From the NCBI RefSeq assembly GCF_003284935.1, contig NZ_QMEV01000006.1, forward strand, positions 82,782 to 146,781: a DNA stretch of 64,000 bases, given 5' to 3'. Source of the stretch: Mycobacterium colombiense. Its GTDB lineage: Bacteria > Actinomycetota > Actinomycetes > Mycobacteriales > Mycobacteriaceae. Of this stretch, positions 9,580 through 18,846 are shown in pieces; within the stretch, counting starts at the first letter, position 1, and each line of letters opens with the position of its first letter. The position numbers and the translations under genes were made by a program. The notes under the pieces were generated by a model that saw only the letters and a program-made list of their open reading frames with translations, was not told where the DNA came from and searched no databases.

Positions 9580-9819
9580 GTTCCTACATTCTGGCAAGGC
9601 ACATACCGGATTGTCACGGAGTTCATAGAGTTCTCAAATGTGAGCACACCATCGATGACCTCGGCCGGGGCCCCGTGCGCACCCGATGGGAACCGAACCC
9701 GGCGCGGCGATACGCCAGATCCGCTTGCGGCCCTTGCCGTTCCGCGTCCGGCGGCGAGCGGTCTGGCACGGCGCATCCAGTGTCGGTGCCGCACAGCAGC
9801 ATTCGGTGATCGGCATACG
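9580..9819. promoter_or_regulatory. trcR upstream region, no gene seen
   Basis: Non-coding stretch between the esx terminator and trcR. The part nearest trcR is AT-richer than its surroundings and holds two GAGTTC boxes nine bases apart (9619-9624 and 9628-9633, plus strand), a possible autoregulatory site. No reading frame here looks coding. M. tuberculosis has IS-type ORFs (Rv1034c-Rv1036c) at this place; no transposase or terminal repeat is visible here. Confidence 0.35.
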
Positions 9820-9858
9820 AAAACCGGGGCCGCGCACCAGATCGGTGCGCGGCCCCGG
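9820..9858 (-). terminator. Intrinsic terminator of the PE8-PPE15-esx cluster
   Basis: Perfect 15-bp hairpin: CCGGGGCCGCGCACC (9824-9838), loop of 5, then GGTGCGCGGCCCCGG (9844-9858). Read on the minus strand it is followed by TTTT, a classical rho-independent terminator, and begins only 16 bases after the last esx stop codon. Confidence 0.9.
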
Positions 9859-9873
9859 CGTCGAACGAAGGTG

Positions 9874-10158
9874 TCAGGCCCAGCTGGACCCGACGGCGCT
9901 GTCGGTGCTGGCCATGTTGCTGCCCGCGGACTGAACCTTCTGTCCGTGGGAGTTGGCCTGCTCGTAGATGACCTGGAAGTTGCGACCCAACTGGGTGATG
10001 AACTCCTGGCATGCCACCGAACCCGCACCGCCCCAGAAGTCGCCGGCAGCAAGCACATCGCGAACGATGGCCTGGTGCTCGGCCTCCAAGGACGCGGCCT
10101 GGGCGCGGATCAAGGCACCGTGGGCGTCTACATCGCCGAACTGGTAGTTAATGCTCAT
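9874..10158 (-). CDS. esxI: EsxI-like WXG100 protein (Mtb9.9 family)
   Basis: Secreted ESAT-6-like protein of 94 residues, forming a heterodimer with the QILSS-family partner encoded just upstream. It starts MSINYQFGDVDAHGA, has the WXG turn in DFWGGAG and ends DSAVGSSWA, the pattern of the EsxI/L/N/O/V group exported by ESX-5. Members of this group are nearly identical, so the paralogue letter rests on synteny with Rv1037c. It is the last gene of the cluster before the terminator. Confidence 0.92.
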   Translation of the reverse strand: MSINYQFGDVDAHGALIRAQAASLEAEHQAIVRDVLAAGDFWGGAGSVACQEFITQLGRNFQVIYEQANSHGQKVQSAGSNMASTDSAVGSSWA

Positions 10159-10202
10159 TGGCTTTGCTCCTTAAAAGTGTTGTACAGCAGCGGTTTCGAC
10201 CG

Positions 10203-10499
10203 CTAGCTGCTGAGGATCTGCTGCGAGGCCTGCTCTTGCTGCTCGTAGTTGTTCGCGTCGCGAATCAGTCCGTCACGCACGCCGTGGAGCATGTTGACGA
10301 TGTTGCGGAAGGCCTGGTTGACCTGACCCATGGTGTCGTACGAGGTGGCCTGGGCCTGACCGCTCCAGCCCGAGCCGGCGATGTTCATCGACGACGCCCA
10401 CATCTTGCGGGCCTCGTCCTCAACGGTCTGGGCGTGCACCTCGAAGCGGCCCGCCATCGCCCGCATCTCGTGCGGGTCGGTCATAAAACGAGTTGCCAT
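10203..10499 (-). CDS. esxJ: EsxJ-like WXG100 protein (QILSS family)
   Basis: 98-residue partner of the EsxI-type protein. It begins [20 protein letters not shown], has the WXG motif in GSGWSGQAQ, the C-terminal export signal YxxxE in NNYEQQEQ and the diagnostic QILSS ending. This group (EsxJ/K/M/P/W) pairs with EsxI/L/N types and is secreted through ESX-5. The gap to the next gene is 44 bases, so the pair is cotranscribed; the letter is assigned by synteny with Rv1038c. Confidence 0.92.
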   Translation of the reverse strand: MATRFMTDPHEMRAMAGRFEVHAQTVEDEARKMWASSMNIAGSGWSGQAQATSYDTMGQVNQAFRNIVNMLHGVRDGLIRDANNYEQQEQASQQILSS

Positions 10500-10659
10500 G
10501 TCGGCTGTCTCCTATCTTCAAGCTTCAGTTCGCCGAAGTCTTAACAGTTGTACTTAATGCAGTGGTGGCCGCGTTGTAAACAGATTACGGCCTGCCGGTT
10601 AATTGCTCGCCTCAAACGGGTGACATGTACCCCCTTTTTCCCATATCAGCGTTCCCCTC

Positions 10660-11817
10660 TCAGACGACAACCTGTTTGGGCATGACGATCGGCTTGAAGC
10701 CATAGCGGGGTCCGGCCCCGTAGGCGCCGGCGCCCTTTGCTGCGGCCGCCATTCCGGGCATGCCGGGCATCGCGGTGACCGGCTCGGCGGCCTCGGAGGC
10801 GACGGTCCAACCCGAGCCCTCGAGCGGGGCGGCGGCCGACCAGCTGGCCGGCACCGAGAGGCCCCCGACCGCGGATGCCTCGCCGACGCTCGCCGAGGCC
10901 GCCGCGCCCAGACCGCCCGCCGGCGTCACCGCGCTCACCATCGCGCCTTCGGTGATGCCCGCGGCGCCGGCCGGCGCCACGTCACTGACGGCTGCCGCCG
11001 GGGCGGCCGAGGACAGGGTATGCCCGAGCGATACCCCGGTCGGGATGGCGTTCATGGTGAACCATGCCCCGGTGTTGACCGCGCCGTTGATGCCGTTGAG
11101 GACCGACGGGGTGCCCAGGAAGCCGTCGATCGACTGCAGCAGGTCGGTGCTCTGGAAGGGGAGCGAGGCGCTGACCGATGCGAGCGGGTCGGCGGCCGAG
11201 GTGATGGGCGCATCCAATGCCTGGACTGTGCCGCTGGTGGCGTCACTGGCCAGCGCGCTGTTGTCGATGGCCGTGGCGGCCGCCGGGTCGGTGGTCGACG
11301 TCAGCGGTGTCACCGGCTGCAGGGTGCCCGCCGCCGCCGACGCCGCCTGGTAGGTGGCCATCATGGTGGCGTCCTGGACCCACATCTCGGCGTACTGGGC
11401 CTCGGTCGCGGCGATCGCGGCGGAGTTGACGCCCAGGAAGTTGGTTGCGACCAGGGTGGCCAGCAACGACCTGTTGGCCGCGATCACCGGCGGGGGCACC
11501 GTCGCCGCGAACGCGGCCTCGTATGCGGCCGCCGACGCGGTGGCCTGGGCGCTGGCCTGCTCGAGCGCGGCCGCCGTGGTGGTCAGGTAGGACACGATGG
11601 GCTGGGCCGCGGCCGCCGCGGCCGCCGAGCCGCCGCCCGTCCACTGCTCGGTGGTGAGCAACGAGATGATCGACTCCCACTGGCTGGCGGTCGTGCTGAT
11701 CTCGGCCGACAGGTTGGCGTAGGCGGTGGCGGCGGCCATCAGCGGCCCGGAGCCGGCGCCCGCGTACATGAGCGACGAAGTGATCTCTGGTGGTACACCC
11801 GCAAAATCAAGAACCAT
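10660..11817 (-). CDS. PPE15: PPE15-like protein, PPE-SVP subfamily
   Basis: 385-residue PPE protein, exported as a complex with the adjacent PE protein by a type VII system. The N terminus MVLDFAGVPPEITSS carries the PPE signature and the first about 180 residues are the helical PPE domain with a WTGG turn. The rest is Ala/Gly-rich, with the SVP motif GGLSVPASW and the C-terminal PRYGFKPIVMPKQ. Order PE-PPE-esx-esx matches Rv1040c-Rv1037c, where the homologue is PPE15. A GGAAC-rich stretch precedes the start; 71 bases separate it from the PE gene. Confidence 0.9.
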   Translation of the reverse strand: MVLDFAGVPPEITSSLMYAGAGSGPLMAAATAYANLSAEISTTASQWESIISLLTTEQWTGGGSAAAAAAAQPIVSYLTTTAAALEQASAQATASAAAYEAAFAATVPPPVIAANRSLLATLVATNFLGVNSAAIAATEAQYAEMWVQDATMMATYQAASAAAGTLQPVTPLTSTTDPAAATAIDNSALASDATSGTVQALDAPITSAADPLASVSASLPFQSTDLLQSIDGFLGTPSVLNGINGAVNTGAWFTMNAIPTGVSLGHTLSSAAPAAAVSDVAPAGAAGITEGAMVSAVTPAGGLGAAASASVGEASAVGGLSVPASWSAAAPLEGSGWTVASEAAEPVTAMPGMPGMAAAAKGAGAYGAGPRYGFKPIVMPKQVVV

Positions 11818-11888
11818 TTCTAATTCCGTTCCCTTCGGTGTGAAAACTGGTGCGTTGCTGGCTTATGCGCGCGTCGTTGTCCGCCGCC

Positions 11889-12797
11889 TTAGAGGCTCGA
11901 CGCCTTCGGCATGACGATGGGCTTGACGCCGTAGCGCGGCGCACCGAAGCCCGCGCTGTTGCGGGCCATCGCGCCCATGCCCGGCATGCCCGGCACGATC
12001 GTTCCGGCGCCGGCCTGCGGCGCGGCGGCGGTCCAGCCGACCGTCTGCAGCGGCGCGGCGGCGGTGCCTGCCACGGGGGTGACCGAACCGGCCCAGGTCG
12101 GCGGCACCGAGAGCTTGCTGACCATGGTCGCCTGGCCCATCGCCGCCGCCGGCATCGCACCCATGCCGGCCATGGCGGGGGTGGCCGGTGCGGTCGACGC
12201 TGCCAGGTCGGCGGCGCCGGCCGCGGCGGCGGCGTCACCGGTGTCCGAGGCGGCGGCGGGAAGCAGACCGCCACCGGCCATGCCGAGCAGGTCGGATCCG
12301 GCCGACGCCCAGTTGCCGGCGCCGATGTTCAAGATGTTGGCGCCGTTGCTGGACAGGCCGAACATTCCGCCGAGCATGGACGGGTTGGTGTAGTTGCCGG
12401 TGCCGCCCAGCAGGTACTGGAGGATGTCCAGGCCGCTGGTGCCCGGGCCGGCGGTGGCGGCGGGGCTCGCGGCGGCGGAGACCAGGTCCGAATTCGACAG
12501 CAGGGCCTGGGCCGCGTTGACGGTTTCGGTGTCGCCGTAGCTGTTGGAGCTGATGCCCAGGGTGCTTGCGTACTGCTCCAGCAACGTCTGCGCCTCGGCC
12601 GCGATCGACTGGTAGGTGGTGCCGTAGGTGGAGAAGAGGATCGCTTGCTGGGCCGATACCGGGTCGGCCGCCGCCGGGGCGATGACGGTGGTCGCCGCCG
12701 CCGCGCCCGCGTTCTGCGCCGCCAGATTGGTGTTGATTCCGCTGAGCAGCTGCTCCGCGGCTAACATTTCTTCAGTTTGCGTTGTCAGAAAAGACAT
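11889..12797 (-). CDS. PE8: PE8-like protein with SVP-type C-terminal region
   Basis: 302-residue PE protein and presumed heterodimer partner of the PPE15-like product. The N-terminal about 95 residues resemble the PE domain (MSFLTTQTEEMLAAEQLL) and end with the type VII export motif YxxxE (Tyr87-Glu91). The long C-terminal region is low-complexity Ala/Gly, then LSVPPTWAGS and PRYGVKPIVMPKASS, both nearly the same as in the neighbouring PPE protein. Longer than the 275 residues I recall for M. tuberculosis PE8. First gene of the cluster. Confidence 0.88.
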   Translation of the reverse strand: MSFLTTQTEEMLAAEQLLSGINTNLAAQNAGAAAATTVIAPAAADPVSAQQAILFSTYGTTYQSIAAEAQTLLEQYASTLGISSNSYGDTETVNAAQALLSNSDLVSAAASPAATAGPGTSGLDILQYLLGGTGNYTNPSMLGGMFGLSSNGANILNIGAGNWASAGSDLLGMAGGGLLPAAASDTGDAAAAAGAADLAASTAPATPAMAGMGAMPAAAMGQATMVSKLSVPPTWAGSVTPVAGTAAAPLQTVGWTAAAPQAGAGTIVPGMPGMGAMARNSAGFGAPRYGVKPIVMPKASSL

Positions 12798-13150
12798 CCA
12801 ATGCTCCTAATGTCGGAACGAGTCGACCCCCGGCGTGGATCGACCTGTGTGTGCACGTAAAGACCCCTGTGCGTGTGCGTAAGGCTAATAACCCACACCC
12901 TCACGTTGCCCACCCAAAGGGCAGGCGTTACAGCCGTTTACGGGTTTTTAACGATACGGGCGTCAGTTTTAACAAGGCCCTGTCGCAGGACATGGTGATG
13001 TCACTCGGGTCGAGGCGCCGATAAGGGAATTCCCGCGCGGCGCGCGGATCGTAGCCGATGCCCATCCGGTCCGCATGTTGTACATCTGGCTAATTAGCCA
13101 GGCGATGCGATGCCGCGCGGGCGGCCGCGACGCGCTAGATTCGCCGCCGG
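12798..13150. promoter_or_regulatory. PE8 upstream region
   Basis: 353 bases with no convincing gene. It should hold the promoter of the PE8-PPE15-esx cluster. An AT-rich core, GTTTACGGGTTTTTAACGA (12936-12954), lies about 140 bases before the PE8 start and matches 14 of 19 positions with a sequence at 7204-7222 a similar distance before the kdp genes. Short direct GT-rich repeats are present around 12845-12885. Confidence 0.4.
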
Positions 13151-13224
13151 GCCCCCATAGCCCAATTGGCAGAGGCAGCGGACTTAAAATCCGCCCAGTG
13201 TCGGTTCGAGTCCGACTGGGGGCA
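13151..13224 (+). tRNA. leuX: tRNA-Leu, anticodon UAA
   Basis: A complete 74-base cloverleaf: acceptor GCCCCCA/TGGGGGC, D-stem GCC/GGC, anticodon stem GCGGA/TCCGC around loop CTTAAAA (anticodon TAA), a 5-base variable loop, T-stem GTCGG/CCGAC with TTCGAGT, and discriminator A. CCA is not encoded. It reads the rare UUA codon. Leucine tRNAs normally have a long variable arm; this one does not. In M. tuberculosis a leuX tRNA lies near this locus (memory, not checked), next to integrase genes that are absent here. Confidence 0.9.
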
Positions 13225-13406
13225 CCGGGTCGGCCGGGTTTGGCGGCGGACCGGCTCCCGGTGCGCCGCACTGGAACGTAGCCGCATCGCATGGGCTTGT
13301 CGGGCACGTTGTGATGATGAAACACCTTGGAGCGCAGGGGCGTTCAGCGACTCACACCAGGAACGCGGGCGGGGCGGCGCTGCTCGTGTCGATGCTGAGC
13401 CTGGGC

Positions 13407-14588
13407 TCAGTCTCCGTGACCACCGCCATTGCCCTTGCCGTGTCCCTTACCTGGACCGTGCCAGGGCGGGGCCACAGGCTGTGGTGCCGGCGGGGACGGT
13501 GTCGGCGGTGGGGCATTGCTGACCGGAACCGGCGAGGGCGTGGCGGTGGTCGCCGGCTCGACAGGTGCGTGGGAGGACGACGCATCAAGCGCGAGTCCCA
13601 GTGGGATGAGAATCAGGACCGCCAAGACCGCCAGGACGCCCAGCAACTTTCGCCTGCGGCTCGTCGGCGGAACCAGCGCTGGGACGAAAGTGTTCGTCGG
13701 CGAGTTGGGCACCGGCACCTCGAGCGGCTTGGTAGCCGGGTGCCTTCGTGGGGCGGCCCGCACGCCTGCCGCCACGTCAAGGCGGCCGTGCAGCGCGGCG
13801 CGCATCTCGTCGGCGCTGCCAAACCGCCGCCCAGGGTCGTGCGCCATCGCGCGTTCGATGACCATGATCAGCCGGGGATCGACGTCGGGCCTCAGCCCGG
13901 CCAGTGGCGGCGGCCGCCCGTGCAGAATGGCGCCGGCGAGCGCGGCCATGTTCTCCTGCGGAAACGGGCGGTGCCCGGCGAGCGCTTCGTAACCGACGAC
14001 GCCGAGCGCATAGAGATCGTCGGCTACACACGCAGGCGCACCGGCGATCCGCTCGGGGCTCAGATAAGCAATGGTGCCGAGGATCTGACCGGTCAGCGTG
14101 TTCGTCGCCTCCGGAAGCTTGGCAATCCCAAAGTCCGCGACCTTCACGATCTCGCCGCCGGCGGCAATCAGGATGTTTCCCGGCTTGATGTCGCGGTGCA
14201 GGATGGCGGCGCCGTGGGCTGCGCTCAGCGCGGCGAGGACATTGTCGAGCAGGACCCGCACCCGCAGTTGCGCCAGCGGACCACGGGCCAGCTCGTGAGC
14301 CAAGGTTTCCCCGGGCAGCCGTTCCATCACGATGAACGGCTGGCCGTCCTGCTCGCCACTGTCGTAGACCGCGACGATATTCGGATGGTTGAGCGCCGCT
14401 GCAGCACACGCTTCGGCGTCAAAGCGATTCCGCATGCCGCTCTGGGCGCACACCGCGGGGTGTAGGAGCTTGATCGCGATCGGTCGGCGCAGTCGGGTGT
14501 CCCAGCCCTCGCGAACCTCGGCCATGCCGCCACTTCCGAGTTTGCCGCCCACCTCATAGCGGTCGGCGAGCAACACTCGGGTGTTCAT
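13407..14588 (-). CDS. Transmembrane Ser/Thr protein kinase with short Gly/His extracellular tail
   Basis: Eukaryotic-type kinase of 393 residues from ATG 14588. Visible: glycine loop LGSGGMAEV (17-25), ATP-binding Lys40 in IAIK, catalytic loop HRDIKPGN (Asp133), DFG at 152-154, and GTIAYLSPER in the activation segment. A Pro-rich juxtamembrane linker leads to one membrane helix at about 314-334, then a Pro/Thr-rich stalk and a Gly/His/Lys-rich end (GPGKGHGKGNGGGHGD). There is no PASTA or other folded sensor. I recognise no M. tuberculosis gene at this position, so it looks like an accessory kinase; substrate unknown. Confidence 0.88.
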   Translation of the reverse strand: MNTRVLLADRYEVGGKLGSGGMAEVREGWDTRLRRPIAIKLLHPAVCAQSGMRNRFDAEACAAAALNHPNIVAVYDSGEQDGQPFIVMERLPGETLAHELARGPLAQLRVRVLLDNVLAALSAAHGAAILHRDIKPGNILIAAGGEIVKVADFGIAKLPEATNTLTGQILGTIAYLSPERIAGAPACVADDLYALGVVGYEALAGHRPFPQENMAALAGAILHGRPPPLAGLRPDVDPRLIMVIERAMAHDPGRRFGSADEMRAALHGRLDVAAGVRAAPRRHPATKPLEVPVPNSPTNTFVPALVPPTSRRRKLLGVLAVLAVLILIPLGLALDASSSHAPVEPATTATPSPVPVSNAPPPTPSPPAPQPVAPPWHGPGKGHGKGNGGGHGD

Positions 14589-14837
14589 TCGCTCTGCAAA
14601 CTCCGTGCCGCTGCGGTCAGAATCGTGCCGTCGTTTACCCCGACAGCGACGGCCCAAAACTCCACCCCGGCCGCGGGCCGGCCAATCGGGGGCGCACGGG
14701 CGCAGGGTCAAGGTTTGCGAGGACGCGGAATCGGGGTAGGCGTAGCGCGCAAGCGCATTCCGGGGCGGTCTGATCGGGAAGAACGCTCGGGCGTTTATCG
14801 GTCTAGTACACAGTCCTCATATGTGAGAAGTCTTCTG
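14589..14837. promoter_or_regulatory. Upstream region of the kinase gene
   Basis: 249 bases between the kinase start and a doubtful short ORF. AT content rises toward 14800-14837 (including CTCATATGTGAG). No gene or strong hairpin is seen. Confidence 0.25.
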
Positions 14838-15008
14838 ATGAATGTTGCGTCCCTAAGTCACGATCTGTACGGATTCGCCATCGAGTTGCGTCAGCTGGCC
14901 TACAGCATGCCCGGCGGACACGAAGATCCCGTTGGTGCGCCTGAGCGAGCGAATGATCCAATACGCCCAGGAGGAAGGCCGCGACCGGTAGTCGATCGCT
15001 GGGCCTAG
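14838..15008 (+). pseudogene. Short ORF, possible frameshifted remnant
   Basis: From ATG 14838 a 56-residue frame opens with MNVASLSHDLYGFAIELRQL, which looks like an ordinary helix, then turns into Pro/Arg-rich text after residue about 28. The +1 frame beyond that point reads IPLVRLSERMIQYAQEEGRDR and then stops. Joined by one frameshift the two would make a plausible small helical protein. No family recognised; it may be a decayed gene or chance. Confidence 0.22.
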
Positions 15009-15019
15009 CGCGCGGTGTC

Positions 15020-15349
15020 CTACATTTTGCTGCGGAATTCGGGGCAGTACGACGCCGTCGCCGCCCCGATCACGGTGCCGGCCCCGTTGGTGCTCAGCCC
15101 CAGCGACTTCTGCACGTCGTCGACGGTTTGGGCCATGGTGTCCCCGCCCGCCCAGTCCGCGCACACCGCATGCCCGACGTTGATCATCGTCTGGTCGTTG
15201 CCGGCTGGCCAGCTGAGCCCCCGTTGGGTCAGGGCGCGCAGGAAGTTGTCGTCGGCGGCGTCGGCCGTGGCGGTCGGTGCGGTGGCGAGGACGACGAACG
15301 CGGCCAGGCCGATGGCGATCGGGCCGCTCAACCGTGCGGTGTTCTTCAT
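15020..15349 (-). CDS. DUF732 secreted protein
   Basis: Small exported protein of 109 residues. From ATG 15349 (GGAG seven bases upstream) there is a signal peptide ending near ATAPTATADAA, followed by a DUF732 domain with FLRALTQRGLSW, GHAVCADW and ASYCPEF; the two Cys likely form the family's disulfide. Mycobacterial genomes carry many DUF732 genes, functions unknown. A GTG at 15370 is in frame but has no ribosome site. It is divergent from the methyltransferase gene and shares a 169-base promoter region with it. Confidence 0.85.
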   Translation of the reverse strand: MKNTARLSGPIAIGLAAFVVLATAPTATADAADDNFLRALTQRGLSWPAGNDQTMINVGHAVCADWAGGDTMAQTVDDVQKSLGLSTNGAGTVIGAATASYCPEFRSKM

Positions 15350-15392
15350 GCGTTCACTCCTCGCCCTCACTGGTGCAGGAACCGAATCTTAA

Positions 15393-16745
<1,353 letters not shown>

Positions 16746-16874
16746 CGAGGAAACCGTTGTGGGAGTTAATGTTTGATGGGATCGAGCGGCGCCGGCGCAG
16801 TGGCCGTGACGCGCGGACCAAGATTTTGGGCCCGCCGACCGCGCAGCAAACCGCCACTCATACACTGACCCAGC

Positions 16875-17681
16875 ATGGGCATGCTGTTCGGCCTCGCGCC
16901 GTGGATCGTGTATTGGGTACTCGTCGGTAACGTCCCGTTCGCCGCGGCCGTGCTGGTTGCGCTGGCTATCGCCGCCGTCAGCCTGGGCGCCGGCGGCGTG
17001 CTCGGCAGGAAGTGGCAGTTCTTCGACTTCGCCTCCGTCGCAGTGCTTTTGATCCTCGGCGTGCTGGCCTTCACCCTCGGTGAGTCGTTCCTCGAGCGGT
17101 GGATACTGCCGCTGAGCAACGCCGGCCTCTTCCTGGTGACGCTGATCGGGGTGCTGGTCGGCAAGCCCTTCGTGGCCGAGTTCGCGGCCGCCGAACACGC
17201 GCCCGACATCATCAAAACCGAGCTGTTCCGCCGGATCGTCAAGATCCTCAGCTGGCTCTGGGCCGCGACGTTCGCCGCGATGACGGTGTCGTCGGCCATC
17301 CCGTCGATCCTGGAAGGTCCCGCGGGCCCCGCCGGGACGACCGCCGCCCTCATGCTGGACACCAAGACCCCACTGTCCTTCCTGTGCTACTGGATCATTC
17401 CCTTCGGGCTGCTGGGGCTGGCGGCGGTGGCGTCGCGGCTGCTGCCGGACCGGATGCTGGTCGGGATCGACGACGTCGCACGGGAAACCTCGTTCGTCGC
17501 CTACGACGAAGCCACCATCGACGAGCTCTACTTCCTGGCCCAGGAGCACGCCAATCGCGAAGTGGGCCCCGGCAAGGAGGCCTACGCGGTCAAGGTCGGC
17601 GGGATGGGCACCCCGTTGACCGGGGACGAGTCCCGAAAGTCGTGGCCCTCCACCTACAAGGTGCGCGACAAGCGGCGCTGA
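16875..17681 (+). CDS. Multi-pass membrane protein, unknown function
   Basis: 268 residues with about six hydrophobic segments: two close to the N terminus (about 1-40), one near 57-70, one near 82-97, one near 124-142 and one near 170-190, then a soluble tail of about 80 residues ending in a basic KVRDKRR. The ATG at 16875 immediately precedes the first helix. No catalytic motif is visible and I cannot name a family. It stands alone, 129 bases after the methyltransferase and 120 before the hydrolase operon. Confidence 0.75.
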   Translation: MGMLFGLAPWIVYWVLVGNVPFAAAVLVALAIAAVSLGAGGVLGRKWQFFDFASVAVLLILGVLAFTLGESFLERWILPLSNAGLFLVTLIGVLVGKPFVAEFAAAEHAPDIIKTELFRRIVKILSWLWAATFAAMTVSSAIPSILEGPAGPAGTTAALMLDTKTPLSFLCYWIIPFGLLGLAAVASRLLPDRMLVGIDDVARETSFVAYDEATIDELYFLAQEHANREVGPGKEAYAVKVGGMGTPLTGDESRKSWPSTYKVRDKRR

Positions 17682-17801
17682 ACCCCACCGCGGTTCGGCT
17701 ACGTTGGTTCTCGGCGGAGCGGCCCAGGACCGCCGCACGCGCTCCGCGTCCGGCACGGCCACACCGGAGAGTGCCCGCCGGGGCGGAGGAAGGGAGTCGC
17801 G

Positions 17802-18557
17802 ATGAACGCACCCAGCGCGGACGCCATGCGCGCGGAGACCGTCACCATCATCGGCCATGGCGGCGACGAGATCGAGGCCTACCAGGCGGTGCCGCTCGCG
17901 CAGGGCTCGCGGGGCGGCGTCGTGTGGATCCACCACATGCCCGGATATGACCGCGAGACCAAGGAGTTCGTCCGCCGGCTCGCCGTCAGCGGCTACAACG
18001 CCGTCGCGCCCAACCTCTACTCGCGGGAAGCCCCGGGCGCCGCGCCCGACGACGCCGCCGCCGCGGCGCGGGCCGCGGGCGGGGTGCCCGACGACCGATT
18101 GGTCGGCGACGTCGCGGGCGCGGTGGAGCACCTGCGCTCCTTGCCGGGGGCTAACGGCAAGTACGGCGTCATCGGGCACTGCTCGGGCGGGCGGCACGCC
18201 TACCTGGCGGCCTGCTCGCTGCCGTTCGATGCGGCGGTGGACTGCTACGGTGCGTTCATCGTCGAGGATCCGCCCGAGGGCATGCCCAAGACCATGAAGC
18301 CGATCCTGGGCCTGGCCGGCAATCTCAGCTGTCCGCTGCTCGGCCTGTTCGGCCTCGACGACCGGTTTCCGGCGCCCGCCGCGGTGGCCACCCTGGACGC
18401 CGAACTCACCAAGCTCGACAAGCCGCACGAATTCCACTCCTATGAGGGCGCGGGCCATTCGTTCTTCTCCGTCGACCGTCCGGCGTACCGGCCGGAGGCC
18501 GCGGTGGACGGCTGGCAGCGCATCGACCAGTTCTTCGCCACCTACCTGAAAGGCTAG
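17802..18557 (+). CDS. Dienelactone hydrolase family protein
   Basis: Alpha/beta hydrolase of 251 residues. The nucleophile elbow is GHCSGG with Cys127, as in dienelactone hydrolases that use Cys rather than Ser; Asp186 or 187 in FGLDDRF and His219 in EGAGHSFF complete the triad. A GGAGGAAGGGAG tract lies just before ATG 17802. The next two genes follow at 9 and 7 bases, so this is the first gene of a three-gene operon. Natural substrate unknown. Confidence 0.85.
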   Translation: MNAPSADAMRAETVTIIGHGGDEIEAYQAVPLAQGSRGGVVWIHHMPGYDRETKEFVRRLAVSGYNAVAPNLYSREAPGAAPDDAAAAARAAGGVPDDRLVGDVAGAVEHLRSLPGANGKYGVIGHCSGGRHAYLAACSLPFDAAVDCYGAFIVEDPPEGMPKTMKPILGLAGNLSCPLLGLFGLDDRFPAPAAVATLDAELTKLDKPHEFHSYEGAGHSFFSVDRPAYRPEAAVDGWQRIDQFFATYLKG

Positions 18558-18566
18558 GGGTCTCCC

Positions 18567-18839
18567 ATGTGCACCTATCTCACCGAACACGTCGAGATCG
18601 ACGGCAGCGGCAAGGGTGCGACGGGATGGTTCGGGGCCAACCGCGCGACGGTGTACGTCGACCATCCCGTCCACGCGCCCTACGGCCACACGGTCAACAT
18701 CGACGTGCTCAACCCGCAGCTCGGCCCGTCGGCGCGGGTGGCGCTGGAACTTACCGAGGAGAGCGCCCTGGCGCTGGCCGACGCCATCCACAAAGCCATC
18801 GGCCACGCACCGGCCGGGCTGGCCTCCAAGGACCAGTAG
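18567..18839 (+). CDS. DUF6295 family protein
   Basis: 90-residue soluble protein beginning MCTYLTEHVEIDGSGKGATG, with TVYVDHPVHAPYGHTVNIDV in the middle and a C-terminal helix SALALADAIHKAI. This is the pattern I associate with DUF6295, of unknown function, often found next to dienelactone hydrolases in actinobacteria. Several His could bind metal (inference). Middle gene of the operon. Confidence 0.75.
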   Translation: MCTYLTEHVEIDGSGKGATGWFGANRATVYVDHPVHAPYGHTVNIDVLNPQLGPSARVALELTEESALALADAIHKAIGHAPAGLASKDQ

Positions 18840-18846
18840 GTCAGCG

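Noticed and set aside
9580..9819. Insertion sequence remnant, as M. tuberculosis has IS-type ORFs here
   Set aside because: No transposase-like peptide in any frame and no terminal inverted repeats are visible.
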